Positions 14,001 to 19,768 of a DNA stretch of 19,768 bases are shown here, piece after piece. The position numbers and the translations under genes were made by a program. Location of the stretch: NCBI GenBank assembly GCA_964569055.1, contig CAZMSZ010000109.1, positions 1 to 19,768 on the forward strand, read 5' to 3'. The notes under the pieces are model-generated. The model was given only the letters and a program-made list of their open reading frames with translations. It was not told where the DNA came from and made no database searches. Origin of the DNA: JAWLGW01 sp964569055 (lineage in GTDB: Bacteria; Planctomycetota; J058). The stretch's first letter is position 1. Each line of letters opens with the position of its first letter.

Positions 14001-15817
14001 TCGACCAGCATCGGGACGCCGCCCGAGATCGCGAGCAGCTGCTCGGTGAAGGCGACGGGCGGGCCCCAGCCGTCGAGGAGTTGCGAGGCGAGCCGCGCCG
14101 TGCCCGGGGCGTCGAGCGGGTCCACCTCGAAGCGCGCCGCGCCCGTGACCTGCTCGAGGTTGCGGCGGAACGCGGCGTAGGGCGGCTCCTCGGCGCCGGC
14201 CTCGCCGGCGGCTTCGGGGCGCGCGGTGCCCACGAACAGGACCCGCCCCGGGCCGCCGACCGAGCGGGTGATCAGCTCGAGCGTGGCCTCGTCGCTCGCC
14301 TCCATGTCGTCGAGCAGCACCAGCAGCGGCTGCTCGCGCGACAGCACCCGCAGCAGCTCCTGCAGCCCGGCGAACAGCGCCACGGTCAGCTCGGCCGGAT
14401 CGAGCGNNNNNNNNNNNNNNNNNNNNNNNNNNNNNNNNNNNNNNNNNNNNNNNNNNNNNNNNNNNNNNNNNNNNNNNNNNNNNNNNNNNNNNNNNNNNNN
14501 NNNNNNCTCGCCGCTCGCGGCGGGCATGCGGTCGCTGCGACGCGGCGCCTCGCCGCGCTGCCCGCCGGGGCGCGGCGTCTCCTCGCGCGGGATCGCGCGC
14601 GGCGTCTCCTCGCGCGCCTCGTCGCTGCCGCGCGGTCGCGCGGGCCGGACCCGCTCGGGCCCGGTCGCCGGCGGGCCGGACGACGGTCTGCGCTGGGGAG
14701 TCGGCGGGGTCGAGCCCGGCCCGCGACGGTGCGGCCCGGTGTTCGGCGGGCCGGCCGAACGCGCCCCCTCCGCCGGAGGCGCCGGTCGGCGCTGGCCGGG
14801 CGGCGTGGGCCCGGGGCGCGGGCCCGACGACCGGCGACCCGGTGGCCCGCGCCGCTGCGGCGGCGGGACGATCGGGAGCACCTCGCGCAGGGCGATCCGC
14901 TGCACCGGCTTGAGCGCGCCCGCCGCCTTCTGGACGCGCGTCCGGTCGCGTCGCAGGTAGCCGTCGAGGAGCTGCGCCAGGGTCTTATAGGGCTCCTCGC
15001 GCGTGACGGCGCTGCACCGCTCGATCAGGACCGCGAGGCCCCGCTCCTTGCCGTACTTGCCGACCTCGGAGAGCAGGCGCGTCTTGCCCACCCCGGCCGC
15101 GCCCTCCAGCAGCAGGAACCCGACGTGTCCGTCGAGCACCACCGACAGCGCGTCGTCGACCGCGCGGAAGGCCGCCTCGCGCCCGATCAGGCTGCGCGAG
15201 GGGAAGCCGCGCAGCGCGTCGAGGTCGGCCACCAGCTCCTGCGTCTCGCCGCCCTTGAGCGCCGCCGCGCTGGTGACCTTGTTCTTGCCGGTGCGCTTGG
15301 AGACGTACAGCGCCTGGTCGGCGGCCTCGGTCAGCTCGTCGCCGCCCGAGGGCGCGTCCGCCGGGAACTGGGCCACGCCGACCGAGAGGCTCGGCCGCAG
15401 CCCGTCGGGGAGGCCGGCCCCCTCGAAGTCGTCCTTGGCGACCGCGACGCGCAGCGCCTCGCACAGCTCGAGCGCCTCGTCCCGCAGCATGCCCGGCAGG
15501 ACCAGGCAGAACTCGTCGCCGGCGTAGCGGACGGGGTAGGCCTCGTCCCCCACCATCTCGAGCATGATCGCGCCGATGCGCTTGAGCGACGCGTCCCCCG
15601 ACATGTGCCCCAAGCGGTCGTTGATCCGCTTGAGGTTGTCCATGTCGATCATGGCCAGCGCGACGGGCGGGGCGTCCTCGCTCCAGTCCGCGACCTGCTT
15701 CATGTACCGCGCGAAGAACCGGCGGTTGTAGAGGCCGGTCAGGTCGTCGCGGCAGATGAGGTTGAAGATCTCCTCGGACGGCGCGAGGTCTTCGAAGCCC
15801 GGGGGGATGTTGGCCAT
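11015..15817 (-). CDS. Giant GGDEF - STAND ATPase - double 'lid' - HEAT repeat protein (spans a gap)
   Basis: About 1,600 residues (numbered from ATG 15817, which follows GGGGAG). GGDEF domain about 15-185: DDLTGLYNRRFF (24-35), ALAMIDMDNLKRINDRLGH (53-71) and active-site AGDEF (99-103); no RxxD inhibitory site precedes it. STAND/AAA_16-type ATPase from LIGREAAF (210): Walker A GAAGVGKT (239-246); a Pro/Arg/Gly-rich disordered insertion 317 to at least 437; a 100-N gap; then Walker B LLVLLDD near 500 and the usual downstream ATPase-partner helices (EFPSRAAHEATYEAV). Two related alpha/beta segments follow (about 812-918 and 974-1084; compare AFVLNGKPVD with ELVHVNGTPLD), then HEAT-like helical repeats to the C-terminus (clear from about 1330). 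Likely a cytoplasmic signal-integrating scaffold making cyclic di-GMP or having a degenerate cyclase. It precedes the coiled-coil gene by 3 bases. The reading frame is continuous across the gap only under its placeholder length. Confidence 0.83.
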   Translation of the reverse strand: MANIPPGFEDLAPSEEIFNLICRDDLTGLYNRRFFARYMKQVADWSEDAPPVALAMIDMDNLKRINDRLGHMSGDASLKRIGAIMLEMVGDEAYPVRYAGDEFCLVLPGMLRDEALELCEALRVAVAKDDFEGAGLPDGLRPSLSVGVAQFPADAPSGGDELTEAADQALYVSKRTGKNKVTSAAALKGGETQELVADLDALRGFPSRSLIGREAAFRAVDDALSVVLDGHVGFLLLEGAAGVGKTRLLSEVGKYGKERGLAVLIERCSAVTREEPYKTLAQLLDGYLRRDRTRVQKAAGALKPVQRIALREVLPIVPPPQRRGPPGRRSSGPRPGPTPPGQRRPAPPAEGARSAGPPNTGPHRRGPGSTPPTPQRRPSSGPPATGPERVRPARPRGSDEAREETPRAIPREETPRPGGQRGEAPRRSDRMPAASGEXXXXXXXXXXXXXXXXXXXXXXXXXXXXXXXXXXLDPAELTVALFAGLQELLRVLSREQPLLVLLDDMEASDEATLELITRSVGGPGRVLFVGTARPEAAGEAGAEEPPYAAFRRNLEQVTGAARFEVDPLDAPGTARLASQLLDGWGPPVAFTEQLLAISGGVPMLVEGILRHQVDTGRLKREGEGWQVKEPLPSEAPITLEEVLRLQLAILDADLSALLRDAAVVGPNFQFNVLRAVAEAERPAGATADLVDRAVEAGALREGAPGAGGERQLEFPSRAAHEATYEAVDPAARQAAHERVGDALAGGGADAAAVAYHYAKAAAPTKREQFAAKVRARRQEIFDREALETLLSTAGVAIPEVVDPAPEALQAMLPELARVIATALKVVRVFPAGSKVVGDALEELTTTLASAHELMPAFTIAHRGNAFVLNGKPVDKAYGEGQFHEAVVTMYRVNQIKSLTFCDPPSYDELLAFLAETAKHGVAVPLEPYFWRVFSMEKELQQLGVAQKAPVLQHKRTGAWRSMKAEQRIAKQNMPLVRELVRHLMGSVERLRKHPREAPPCQAALESFEAALRRLFEKAPGLAIHMGEDELVHVNGTPLDAQAALASGGAGLVQLLREHRLRGLVVLPDVTRDELTRFCERVAQLEPGPAPASAKDDPVTAIGEDPELPNVLVGAPLFQLAHDLVRKAEEAETRAEEPDRQRKDLGFGEELPIELLLPLVERDPDLPPDFEWPSDAVCQQAHRLYRLKPHELLTQSAAEFGEVLEVLLLDPRPEAHEVVRRLIERVAVNFTSQETFDRQKAAELFIGIAKRATQELRARFFPAACRRLCDALEIEVSIDVYERLSECARLGLLDRIAEADWDTAARLARSLGVRRQTRGGDVTALKKVSERLLQQVLSDPRCDRLFETLELGSEQERRKAVRVLESMGQVAAERLVRALGETTRGRVEVLIIDMLAALVPASEQALRKEISPMAEPGPLARFLRAAAVVCPDASPLFVAGVQSADQQVQLAALAEARKVGGKVAQSVLKWALANGSLHTQLAAVRHLGELARAEAVDDLIALLQSASLVEIQRECCLALGKLSLNKAQQERVIPVLTSFLRAGGFLRAEHHEDVRHAAALALGSMTDVEAARRALERVLDDKDKRVRLTAKLKLDELGQAT
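14407..14506. other. Assembly gap (100 N) inside the GGDEF-ATPase-HEAT gene
   Basis: Exactly 100 N, placed inside the Pro/Arg-rich insertion of the ATPase domain. Its true length, and so the frame across it, is unknown. Local direct repeats explain why assembly failed here. Confidence 0.99.
14571..14615. repeat. Direct repeat in the disordered insertion
   Basis: The 18-base CGCGGCGTCTCCTCGCGC occurs at 14571-14588 and again at 14598-14615, a 27-base period. On the - strand it encodes REETPRAIP / REETPRPGG, a nine-residue repeat. This supports a low-complexity, expandable tract next to the gap. Confidence 0.8.
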
Positions 15818-15912
15818 AGGCTCCCCGGCGAACCGCGGCCCTGGTGGGCCCCCGACGCCATTGCACCTCGTGGAGGGCCGGGTGCGCTTCGCGTAAACTC
15901 CCGTCGCCGCGG

Positions 15913-15940
15913 ACTCTACCACCCTCGTGCGTGGGGTCAA
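15913..15940 (-). promoter_or_regulatory. Probable promoter of the GGDEF-ATPase-HEAT operon
   Basis: On the - strand TTGACC (15940-15935) and TAGAGT (15918-15913) are separated by 16 bases; matches are five and four of six. The start of transcription would be about 90 bases before the ATG at 15817. Confidence 0.45.
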
Positions 15941-15974
15941 CCGGGGACCTGCGGCGACCGCGAACCCCAGCGTT

Positions 15975-16550
15975 TCAGGCGCCCTGCGAGCCGCGGCGAC
16001 TCGAGTCCGCGAGGAGCGCGAGCGCGGCCTGCGGGTAGGCGACGTCCTCGAACCGCACCTGCCGCGGCGCGCTGTGCCCCCCCGGCGCGGTGTGGACCTG
16101 CCGCTCGCCCCACTCGATCGTGCCGTACTCGCCGGCGGGGAGCGCGGCGGGGGGCGGCGTCGCCGCGAAGGCCCACACCTCGCCGCCGCGCGCCACCAGC
16201 GCGCGGCCCCGATCGGTCAACGCGAAGCGCGTGCGGCGGCGACGCCAGGTCGCCCACGCCGCGAGCGCCGCCACCGACGCCAGCGGGAGCCCGGCCGCGA
16301 GCGCGAGCGCCAGGCGGGCCGGGCCGCGCTGGTGTGGGGCGAGCAGCGCGGCGGCCACGAGCGCGGTCGCCGCGAGCGCGAGCGCGAGCAGGTGCGCCGG
16401 GCTGCGGGGCGGCAGCCCGAGGGCGCGCAGCGCGCGCGGCGGGCCGGGGCGCTCGGCCCACACGACCCGCTCGCCGGGCGCGAGCAGGCCGCCCCACTCG
16501 TCGCGCGCGGAGCCGCCGTCCTCCGCCCGGAGGCTGCTTGATGACGCCAC
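15975..16550 (-). CDS. Small membrane protein with PH-like (DUF304/bPH-type) C-terminal region
   Basis: The 191-residue protein begins with an LLAPGERVVWAERPGPPRAL stretch (22-41), typical of the entry to bacterial PH-like membrane proteins. Two hydrophobic helices (about 52-72 and 78-101) and a basic turn WRRRRTRFALTDRGRALV (102-119) follow, matching the usual 'Y.LTd.R' strand after the helices. The C-terminal beta-rich part contains GEYGTIEWGE (140-149) and VRFEDVAYPQAALALL (165-180). The GTG start at 16550 is chosen because AGGAG lies 5 bases upstream; an ATG at 16586 is open but overlaps the gap promoter region and lacks a ribosome site. It is transcribed divergently from gap-pgk-rpe. Function is unknown; family members are anchored membrane proteins of unclear role. 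Confidence 0.75.
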   Translation of the reverse strand: MASSSSLRAEDGGSARDEWGGLLAPGERVVWAERPGPPRALRALGLPPRSPAHLLALALAATALVAAALLAPHQRGPARLALALAAGLPLASVAALAAWATWRRRRTRFALTDRGRALVARGGEVWAFAATPPPAALPAGEYGTIEWGERQVHTAPGGHSAPRQVRFEDVAYPQAALALLADSSRRGSQGA

Positions 16551-16565
16551 GGGCGCTCCTATAGT
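16538..16565 (+). promoter_or_regulatory. Probable sigma-70-type promoter of gap-pgk-rpe
   Basis: TTGATG (16538-16543) and TATAGT (16560-16565) are separated by 16 bases; the -10 matches five of six positions. It gives a short leader of about 25 bases. The element overlaps the ribosome site and first codons of the divergent membrane protein gene. Confidence 0.55.
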
Positions 16566-16597
16566 GACCCGCTTCACCCATACCACAGGAGCACCGC

Positions 16598-17641
16598 ATG
16601 CGGGTCGGAGCGGTCGCGCGCGCCAAGCGCAAGGTCACGGTCGGGATCAACGGTTTCGGGCGGATCGGCCGGCTCGCGCTGCGCGCCATGTGCGCTCGCA
16701 AGGAGGAGTTCGAGGTGGTGTGGGTCAACGACCTGACCGACGACCCGACCCTCGAGTACCTGCTCAAGTACGACACGGTCCACGGCCGCTTCGAGGGGAA
16801 CCTCGAGCCGGGCGGCCTGGGCGAGTTCTTCGTGGACGGCAAGCGCGTGCTCGTGACCGCCGAGCGCGACCCCGCCAAGGTCAAGTGGGGCGACCTGGGG
16901 GTGGACGTGGTGCTCGAGTGCAGCGGCGCGTTCCGCAAGCGGGCCGACGCCGCCAAGCACCTCGCCGGCGGGGCGAAGCGCGTCGCGATCTCCGCCCCGG
17001 CGAAGGGCGAGATCGACGCCACGATCGTGCTCGGCGTGAACGGCGACGCGCTGCGGCCCGAGCACCGGGTCGTGTCGAACGCCTCGTGCACCACCAACGC
17101 CCTGGCCCCGGTGGCCAAGGTCCTGCAGGAGGAGTTCGGGATCCGGCGCGGGCTCATGACCACGATCCACGCGGTGACCAACGACCAGCGCCTGCTCGAC
17201 CTGCCGCACGCCTCGCTGCGGCGCGCGCGCGCGGCCATGGACAACATCGTGCCGACCACGACCGGGGCGGCGGAGGCGGTGGCGCTGGTGCTGCCGGCGC
17301 TGAAGGGCAAGCTCTCGGGCATGTCGATGCGGGTGCCGGTCCCCGACGGGAGCGTGGTCGACCTCGTGGTCGACCTCGAGAAGGGCGCCACGGCGGAGGA
17401 GATCAACGCCGCGCTGAAGCGCGCCTCCGAGGGCCCGCTGGCGGGCGTGCTCGGCTACACGAGCGACGAGGTCGTCTCGTCGGACATGGTCGGCCAGCCC
17501 GAGTCCTCGATCGTGGACTCCCTCTCGACGGCCGTAATCGACGAGAACATGGCGAAGGTCCTCACCTGGTACGACAACGAGTGGGGCTACGCCAACCGCC
17601 TGGTCGACCTCGGCGCGGCGCTCGGGAACCTGGACGCCTAG
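16598..17641 (+). CDS. gap: Glyceraldehyde-3-phosphate dehydrogenase, type I
   Basis: The 347-residue cytoplasmic enzyme oxidises glyceraldehyde 3-phosphate to 1,3-bisphosphoglycerate with NAD(P). Seen: the nucleotide-binding VGINGFGRIGRLALRA (15-30), VNDLTDDPTLEYLLKYDTVHGRF (43-65, with the Asp45 expected for NAD preference), the active site SNASCTTNALAP (160-171, catalytic Cys164), catalytic His191 in TTIHAVTND, and NEWGYANRLVDL near the end. The start ATG 16598 has AGGAG six bases upstream; the first ten residues are an extension compared with many homologues. The length is normal. It leads the operon and pgk begins three bases after its stop. Direction of flux (glycolysis or carbon assimilation) is not shown by the sequence. 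Confidence 0.97.
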   Translation: MRVGAVARAKRKVTVGINGFGRIGRLALRAMCARKEEFEVVWVNDLTDDPTLEYLLKYDTVHGRFEGNLEPGGLGEFFVDGKRVLVTAERDPAKVKWGDLGVDVVLECSGAFRKRADAAKHLAGGAKRVAISAPAKGEIDATIVLGVNGDALRPEHRVVSNASCTTNALAPVAKVLQEEFGIRRGLMTTIHAVTNDQRLLDLPHASLRRARAAMDNIVPTTTGAAEAVALVLPALKGKLSGMSMRVPVPDGSVVDLVVDLEKGATAEEINAALKRASEGPLAGVLGYTSDEVVSSDMVGQPESSIVDSLSTAVIDENMAKVLTWYDNEWGYANRLVDLGAALGNLDA

Positions 17642-17644
17642 CCC

Positions 17645-18853
17645 GTGGCGAGCGCCAAGCGCGGGATCGCGGCCCTGGGGGACCTGGCCGGCAAGCGGGT
17701 GCTGGTGCGCCTCGACCTCAACGTCCCGCTCGACGAGCAGGGCAAGGTGGCGGACGACTACCGGCTCGAGATGGTCCTGCCGACGGTGCGCGAGCTGCAG
17801 GCCAAGCGCGCCAAGGTCGTGCTGTGCTCGCACCTCGGCCGGCCGGCCGACAAGCCCGAGCCCCAGTTCAGCCTGGCCGGCGTGGCCCGCCGCCTGGGCG
17901 AGCTGCTGGGCGCGCCAGTGCGCTTCTGCCCCGAGACGATCGGCGAGGCCGCCGAGCAGGCGAGCGCGGCGCTCCCCGACGGCGGGGTGCTCCTGGTCGA
18001 GAACCTGCGCTTCCACAAGGGCGAGAAGAAGGGCGACCTCGAGTTCGCCAAGGCGCTGGCGCGCCTGGGCGAGGTCTACGTCAACGACGCGTTCGGGGTG
18101 TGCCACCGCGCCGACGCCTCGGTGGCGCGCCTGCCCGGGCTCCTGCCGGCGGCGGCCGGTCAGCTGATCGCCCGCGAGGTGGAGGAGCTGACCCCGCTGC
18201 GCGACGGCAGCGCCCCGCGCCCGTTCGTGGTGGTGCTCGGCGGGGCCAAGCTCGCCGACAAGATCCCGGTGCTCGACGCGCTGATCCCCAAGGTCGACTC
18301 GATCCTGGTGGGCGGCGGCATGGCCTACACGTTCCTCAAGGCCATGCAGAAGCCGATCGGCCGCTCGCGGTTCGACGAGGACACCGTGCCCAAGGCGCTC
18401 GCGATCCTGGAGCGGGCGCGCGAGCGCTCGCGCGAGACCGGGCAGCAGCTCGTGCTCCCGCGCGACCACGTGGTCGCGAGCGGGCCGGGCGACCTCTCGG
18501 GCTACGCGGTGTGCGAGGAGATCCCGGGCGACCTCATGGGCCTCGACGTGGGCCCGGCCACGATCGCCGAGTTCACCAAGGTGCTCGGGCGCGCCAAGAC
18601 GGTGTTCTGGAACGGGCCGCTCGGGGTGTTCGAGCGCCGGCCGTTCCACCTCGGCACGCACTACGTGGCGACCTTCCTGGCGGGTCGCCGCGACGCGACC
18701 CGCACGGTGGTGGGCGGCGGGGACAGCGCGGCGGCCACGCGCGAGCTCGGCCTGGCCGATCGCATGGCCTGGGTCTCGACGGGCGGCGGGGCCTCGCTGG
18801 AGTACGTCCAGGGCGAGGAGCTCCCCGGCCTGGCCGCGCTGCCGGAGGCCTGA
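17645..18853 (+). CDS. pgk: Phosphoglycerate kinase
   Basis: The 402-residue cytoplasmic enzyme transfers phosphate from 1,3-bisphosphoglycerate to ADP. Seen: RLDLNVPLDEQGKV (about 22-35), LCSHLGRP (about 60-67), LVENLRFHKGEKKGD (about 119-133), YVNDAFGVCHRADAS (about 146-160), VVVLGGAKLADKIPVL, SILVGGGMAYTFLKAM, VFWNGPLGVFE and the C-terminal VGGGDSAAATREL with STGGGASLEYVQG (nucleotide and phosphate loops). Length is normal. The GTG at 17645 is three bases after the gap stop and has no good ribosome site, so translation is probably coupled to gap. rpe follows with two bases between. No missing residues noted. Confidence 0.97.
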   Translation: MASAKRGIAALGDLAGKRVLVRLDLNVPLDEQGKVADDYRLEMVLPTVRELQAKRAKVVLCSHLGRPADKPEPQFSLAGVARRLGELLGAPVRFCPETIGEAAEQASAALPDGGVLLVENLRFHKGEKKGDLEFAKALARLGEVYVNDAFGVCHRADASVARLPGLLPAAAGQLIAREVEELTPLRDGSAPRPFVVVLGGAKLADKIPVLDALIPKVDSILVGGGMAYTFLKAMQKPIGRSRFDEDTVPKALAILERARERSRETGQQLVLPRDHVVASGPGDLSGYAVCEEIPGDLMGLDVGPATIAEFTKVLGRAKTVFWNGPLGVFERRPFHLGTHYVATFLAGRRDATRTVVGGGDSAAATRELGLADRMAWVSTGGGASLEYVQGEELPGLAALPEA

Positions 18854-18855
18854 GC

Positions 18856-19515
18856 GTGGCTCGACCGGTGCGGGTGGCGCCCTCGATCCTCTCGGCCGAC
18901 TTCGCGCGGCTGGCCGACGAGGCCGCCCGCATGGAGCAGGCGGGCGCGGACTGGCTGCACGTGGACGTCATGGACGGCCACTTCGTGCCGAACCTCACGA
19001 TCGGCGCCCCGGTGGTCAAGGCGCTGCGGCGGGTCACCAAGCTGCCGCTCGACTGCCACCTCATGATCGACGAGCCGGCCCGCTACACCCCCGACTTCCT
19101 CGAGGCGGGGGCCGACGGGATCACGTTCCACGTGGAGGCGCAGGGCGACCCGCGCGCCACCGCCCGCGCCATCCGCGCGGGCGGCGCCCGGGCCGGCCTG
19201 GCGCTCCGCCCCAAGACGCCCGTCGACGCCGCCCTCGAGCTGCTCGACGAGCTCGACATGGTCCTGGTCATGACCGTCGAGCCCGGCTTCGGCGGCCAGG
19301 CCTACATGCCCGACATGGAGCCCAAGCTGCGCGCCCTCGCGGCGGCGATCGGCGAGCGCCCGATCGACATCCAGGTCGACGGCGGCCTGACCCCGAACAC
19401 CGTCGGCCACGCGGCCGGCGCCGGCGCCAACGTGATCGTGGCGGGCAGCGCGGTGTTCCGCGCCCCGGACGCGACGGAGGCGGTGGCGGCGCTGCGGCGT
19501 GGGGCGGGGGGGTAG
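18856..19515 (+). CDS. rpe: Ribulose-phosphate 3-epimerase
   Basis: The 219-residue cytoplasmic enzyme interconverts ribulose 5-phosphate and xylulose 5-phosphate in the pentose phosphate or Calvin cycle. It is a TIM barrel. Seen: VAPSILSADF (7-16), LHVDVMDGHFVPNLTIG (34-50) with metal ligands His35 and Asp37, DCHLMID (66-72, His68), VMTVEPGFGGQAYM (138-151), IQVDGGLTPNTV (172-183, Asp175 as the second catalytic acid) and IVAGSAVF. The GTG start at 18856 is chosen for GGAGG seven bases upstream (18844-18848, inside the end of pgk), two bases after the pgk stop. Length is normal. Pairing gap-pgk with rpe would suit a sugar-phosphate cycle; no RuBisCO or phosphoribulokinase is in view, so carbon fixation is not shown. 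Confidence 0.96.
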   Translation: MARPVRVAPSILSADFARLADEAARMEQAGADWLHVDVMDGHFVPNLTIGAPVVKALRRVTKLPLDCHLMIDEPARYTPDFLEAGADGITFHVEAQGDPRATARAIRAGGARAGLALRPKTPVDAALELLDELDMVLVMTVEPGFGGQAYMPDMEPKLRALAAAIGERPIDIQVDGGLTPNTVGHAAGAGANVIVAGSAVFRAPDATEAVAALRRGAGG

Positions 19516-19544
19516 GTCAGGAAGACCAAGAACGAAGACAACAC

Positions 19545-19768
19545 GGAATATCAACAGGGAATAACAATCCGAATATCAATGGAAGAGCTGTCGCTCTTCG
19601 GAAGTCCCCTCGCCCGGATGTTTCGCGAGGCGGGAGCGTCCTGCGACGTCGAGGGCTCAGGATCGAGCGCGGAGAGCGCGAGGTCCGCAGAGATCGGAGA
19701 CGAGCGCGGGGCGATTCTCACGCGAGGGAGCCGACCTCGTCGGCGACAGCTCTTCCTTGGCGCTCAAT
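19545..19768. repeat. Second AT-rich repeat copy and inverted-repeat-flanked non-coding tail
   Basis: GGAATATCAACAGGGAA (19545-19561) repeats the arm of the element at 7909. A second GAATATCAAT follows at 19571-19580. GGAAGAGCTGTCGC (19581-19594) is the reverse complement of GCGACAGCTCTTCC (19743-19756), bracketing about 150 bases that also contain local hairpins (GAAGAGC-TGTC-GCTCTTC at 19582-19599; CCTCGC / GCGAGG at 19608-19613 and 19625-19630). TCGGCGACAGC at 19740 is shared with the first element. I see no convincing open frame from 19516 to the window end; the element may continue beyond the edge. Confidence 0.6.

Noticed and set aside
10223..16564. Very long open frame on the + strand (over 2,000 codons)
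   Set aside because: It runs through both N gaps and lies antisense to the GGDEF-ATPase-HEAT, coiled-coil and B3/B4 genes. Its translation is Arg/Gln/Leu/Glu-biased with no domain, as expected for the antisense of GC-rich genes.
16560..16598. Riboswitch or attenuator in front of gap
   Set aside because: The leader is only about 25-30 bases, too short for any known riboswitch, and no hairpin-plus-T-run is visible.
16574..18661. Long - strand open frame opposite gap and pgk
   Set aside because: The + strand encodes unmistakable GAPDH and PGK with all catalytic motifs; the other strand is rich in His/Arg/Val with no fold.
1..19768. tRNA or rRNA genes and insertion sequences
   Set aside because: Reading both strands I found no cloverleaf with a CCA or GTTCRA-type arm, no rRNA signature, and no transposase or integrase motif.

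Overview
The window is a strongly GC-rich bacterial scaffold carrying two runs of exactly 100 N (assembly gaps), so it most likely comes from a draft or metagenome assembly. GC-rich codons, frequent GTG starts, large multidomain signalling proteins, HEAT-repeat proteins and a lone contractile-injection hub gene are compatible with a Gram-negative, Myxococcota- or Planctomycetota-like lineage. No 16S or other clade marker is present, so this placement is only a guess.

Left end (1-2440): the tail of a propionyl/acetyl-CoA carboxylase carboxyltransferase subunit, a biotin carboxylase and a separate biotin carrier protein form a tight + strand operon. Next come a divergent CmcI-type methyltransferase-like gene on the - strand (2497-3312), an isolated gpD/VgrG-N-type tail hub gene on the + strand (3461-4507), and a small helical protein of uncertain start on the - strand (4519-4995).

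5039-7827 (+): a histidine kinase that joins a zinc ribbon, a Nudix domain lacking part of its catalytic motif, a GAF-like domain with four clustered cysteines, and HisKA/HATPase. After a bulged hairpin and a candidate sigma-54 promoter comes a membrane protein built of three two-helix repeats. 7828-8072 is non-coding and holds an unusually AT-rich inverted-repeat element; a related sequence reappears at the right edge (19545 onward).

8073-15974 (-): a small four-helix membrane protein; an RCK (TrkA) channel-like protein with an atypical pore, translationally coupled to a B3/B4 tRNA-editing-like protein; a gap; a membrane-anchored coiled-coil protein; and a very large GGDEF / STAND-ATPase / HEAT protein with a second gap inside a disordered insertion. 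A small membrane protein with a PH-like C-terminal part (15975-16550, -) is divergent from the last operon.

16598-19515 (+): gap-pgk-rpe, a housekeeping sugar-phosphate operon with a recognisable promoter. The last 250 bases are non-coding and rich in inverted repeats.

The parts most worth a second look are the Nudix-GAF-kinase fusion, the split-ATPase GGDEF-HEAT protein with its coiled-coil partner, the orphan hub protein, and the recurrent AT-rich inverted repeat. I do not see a complete new multi-gene system.
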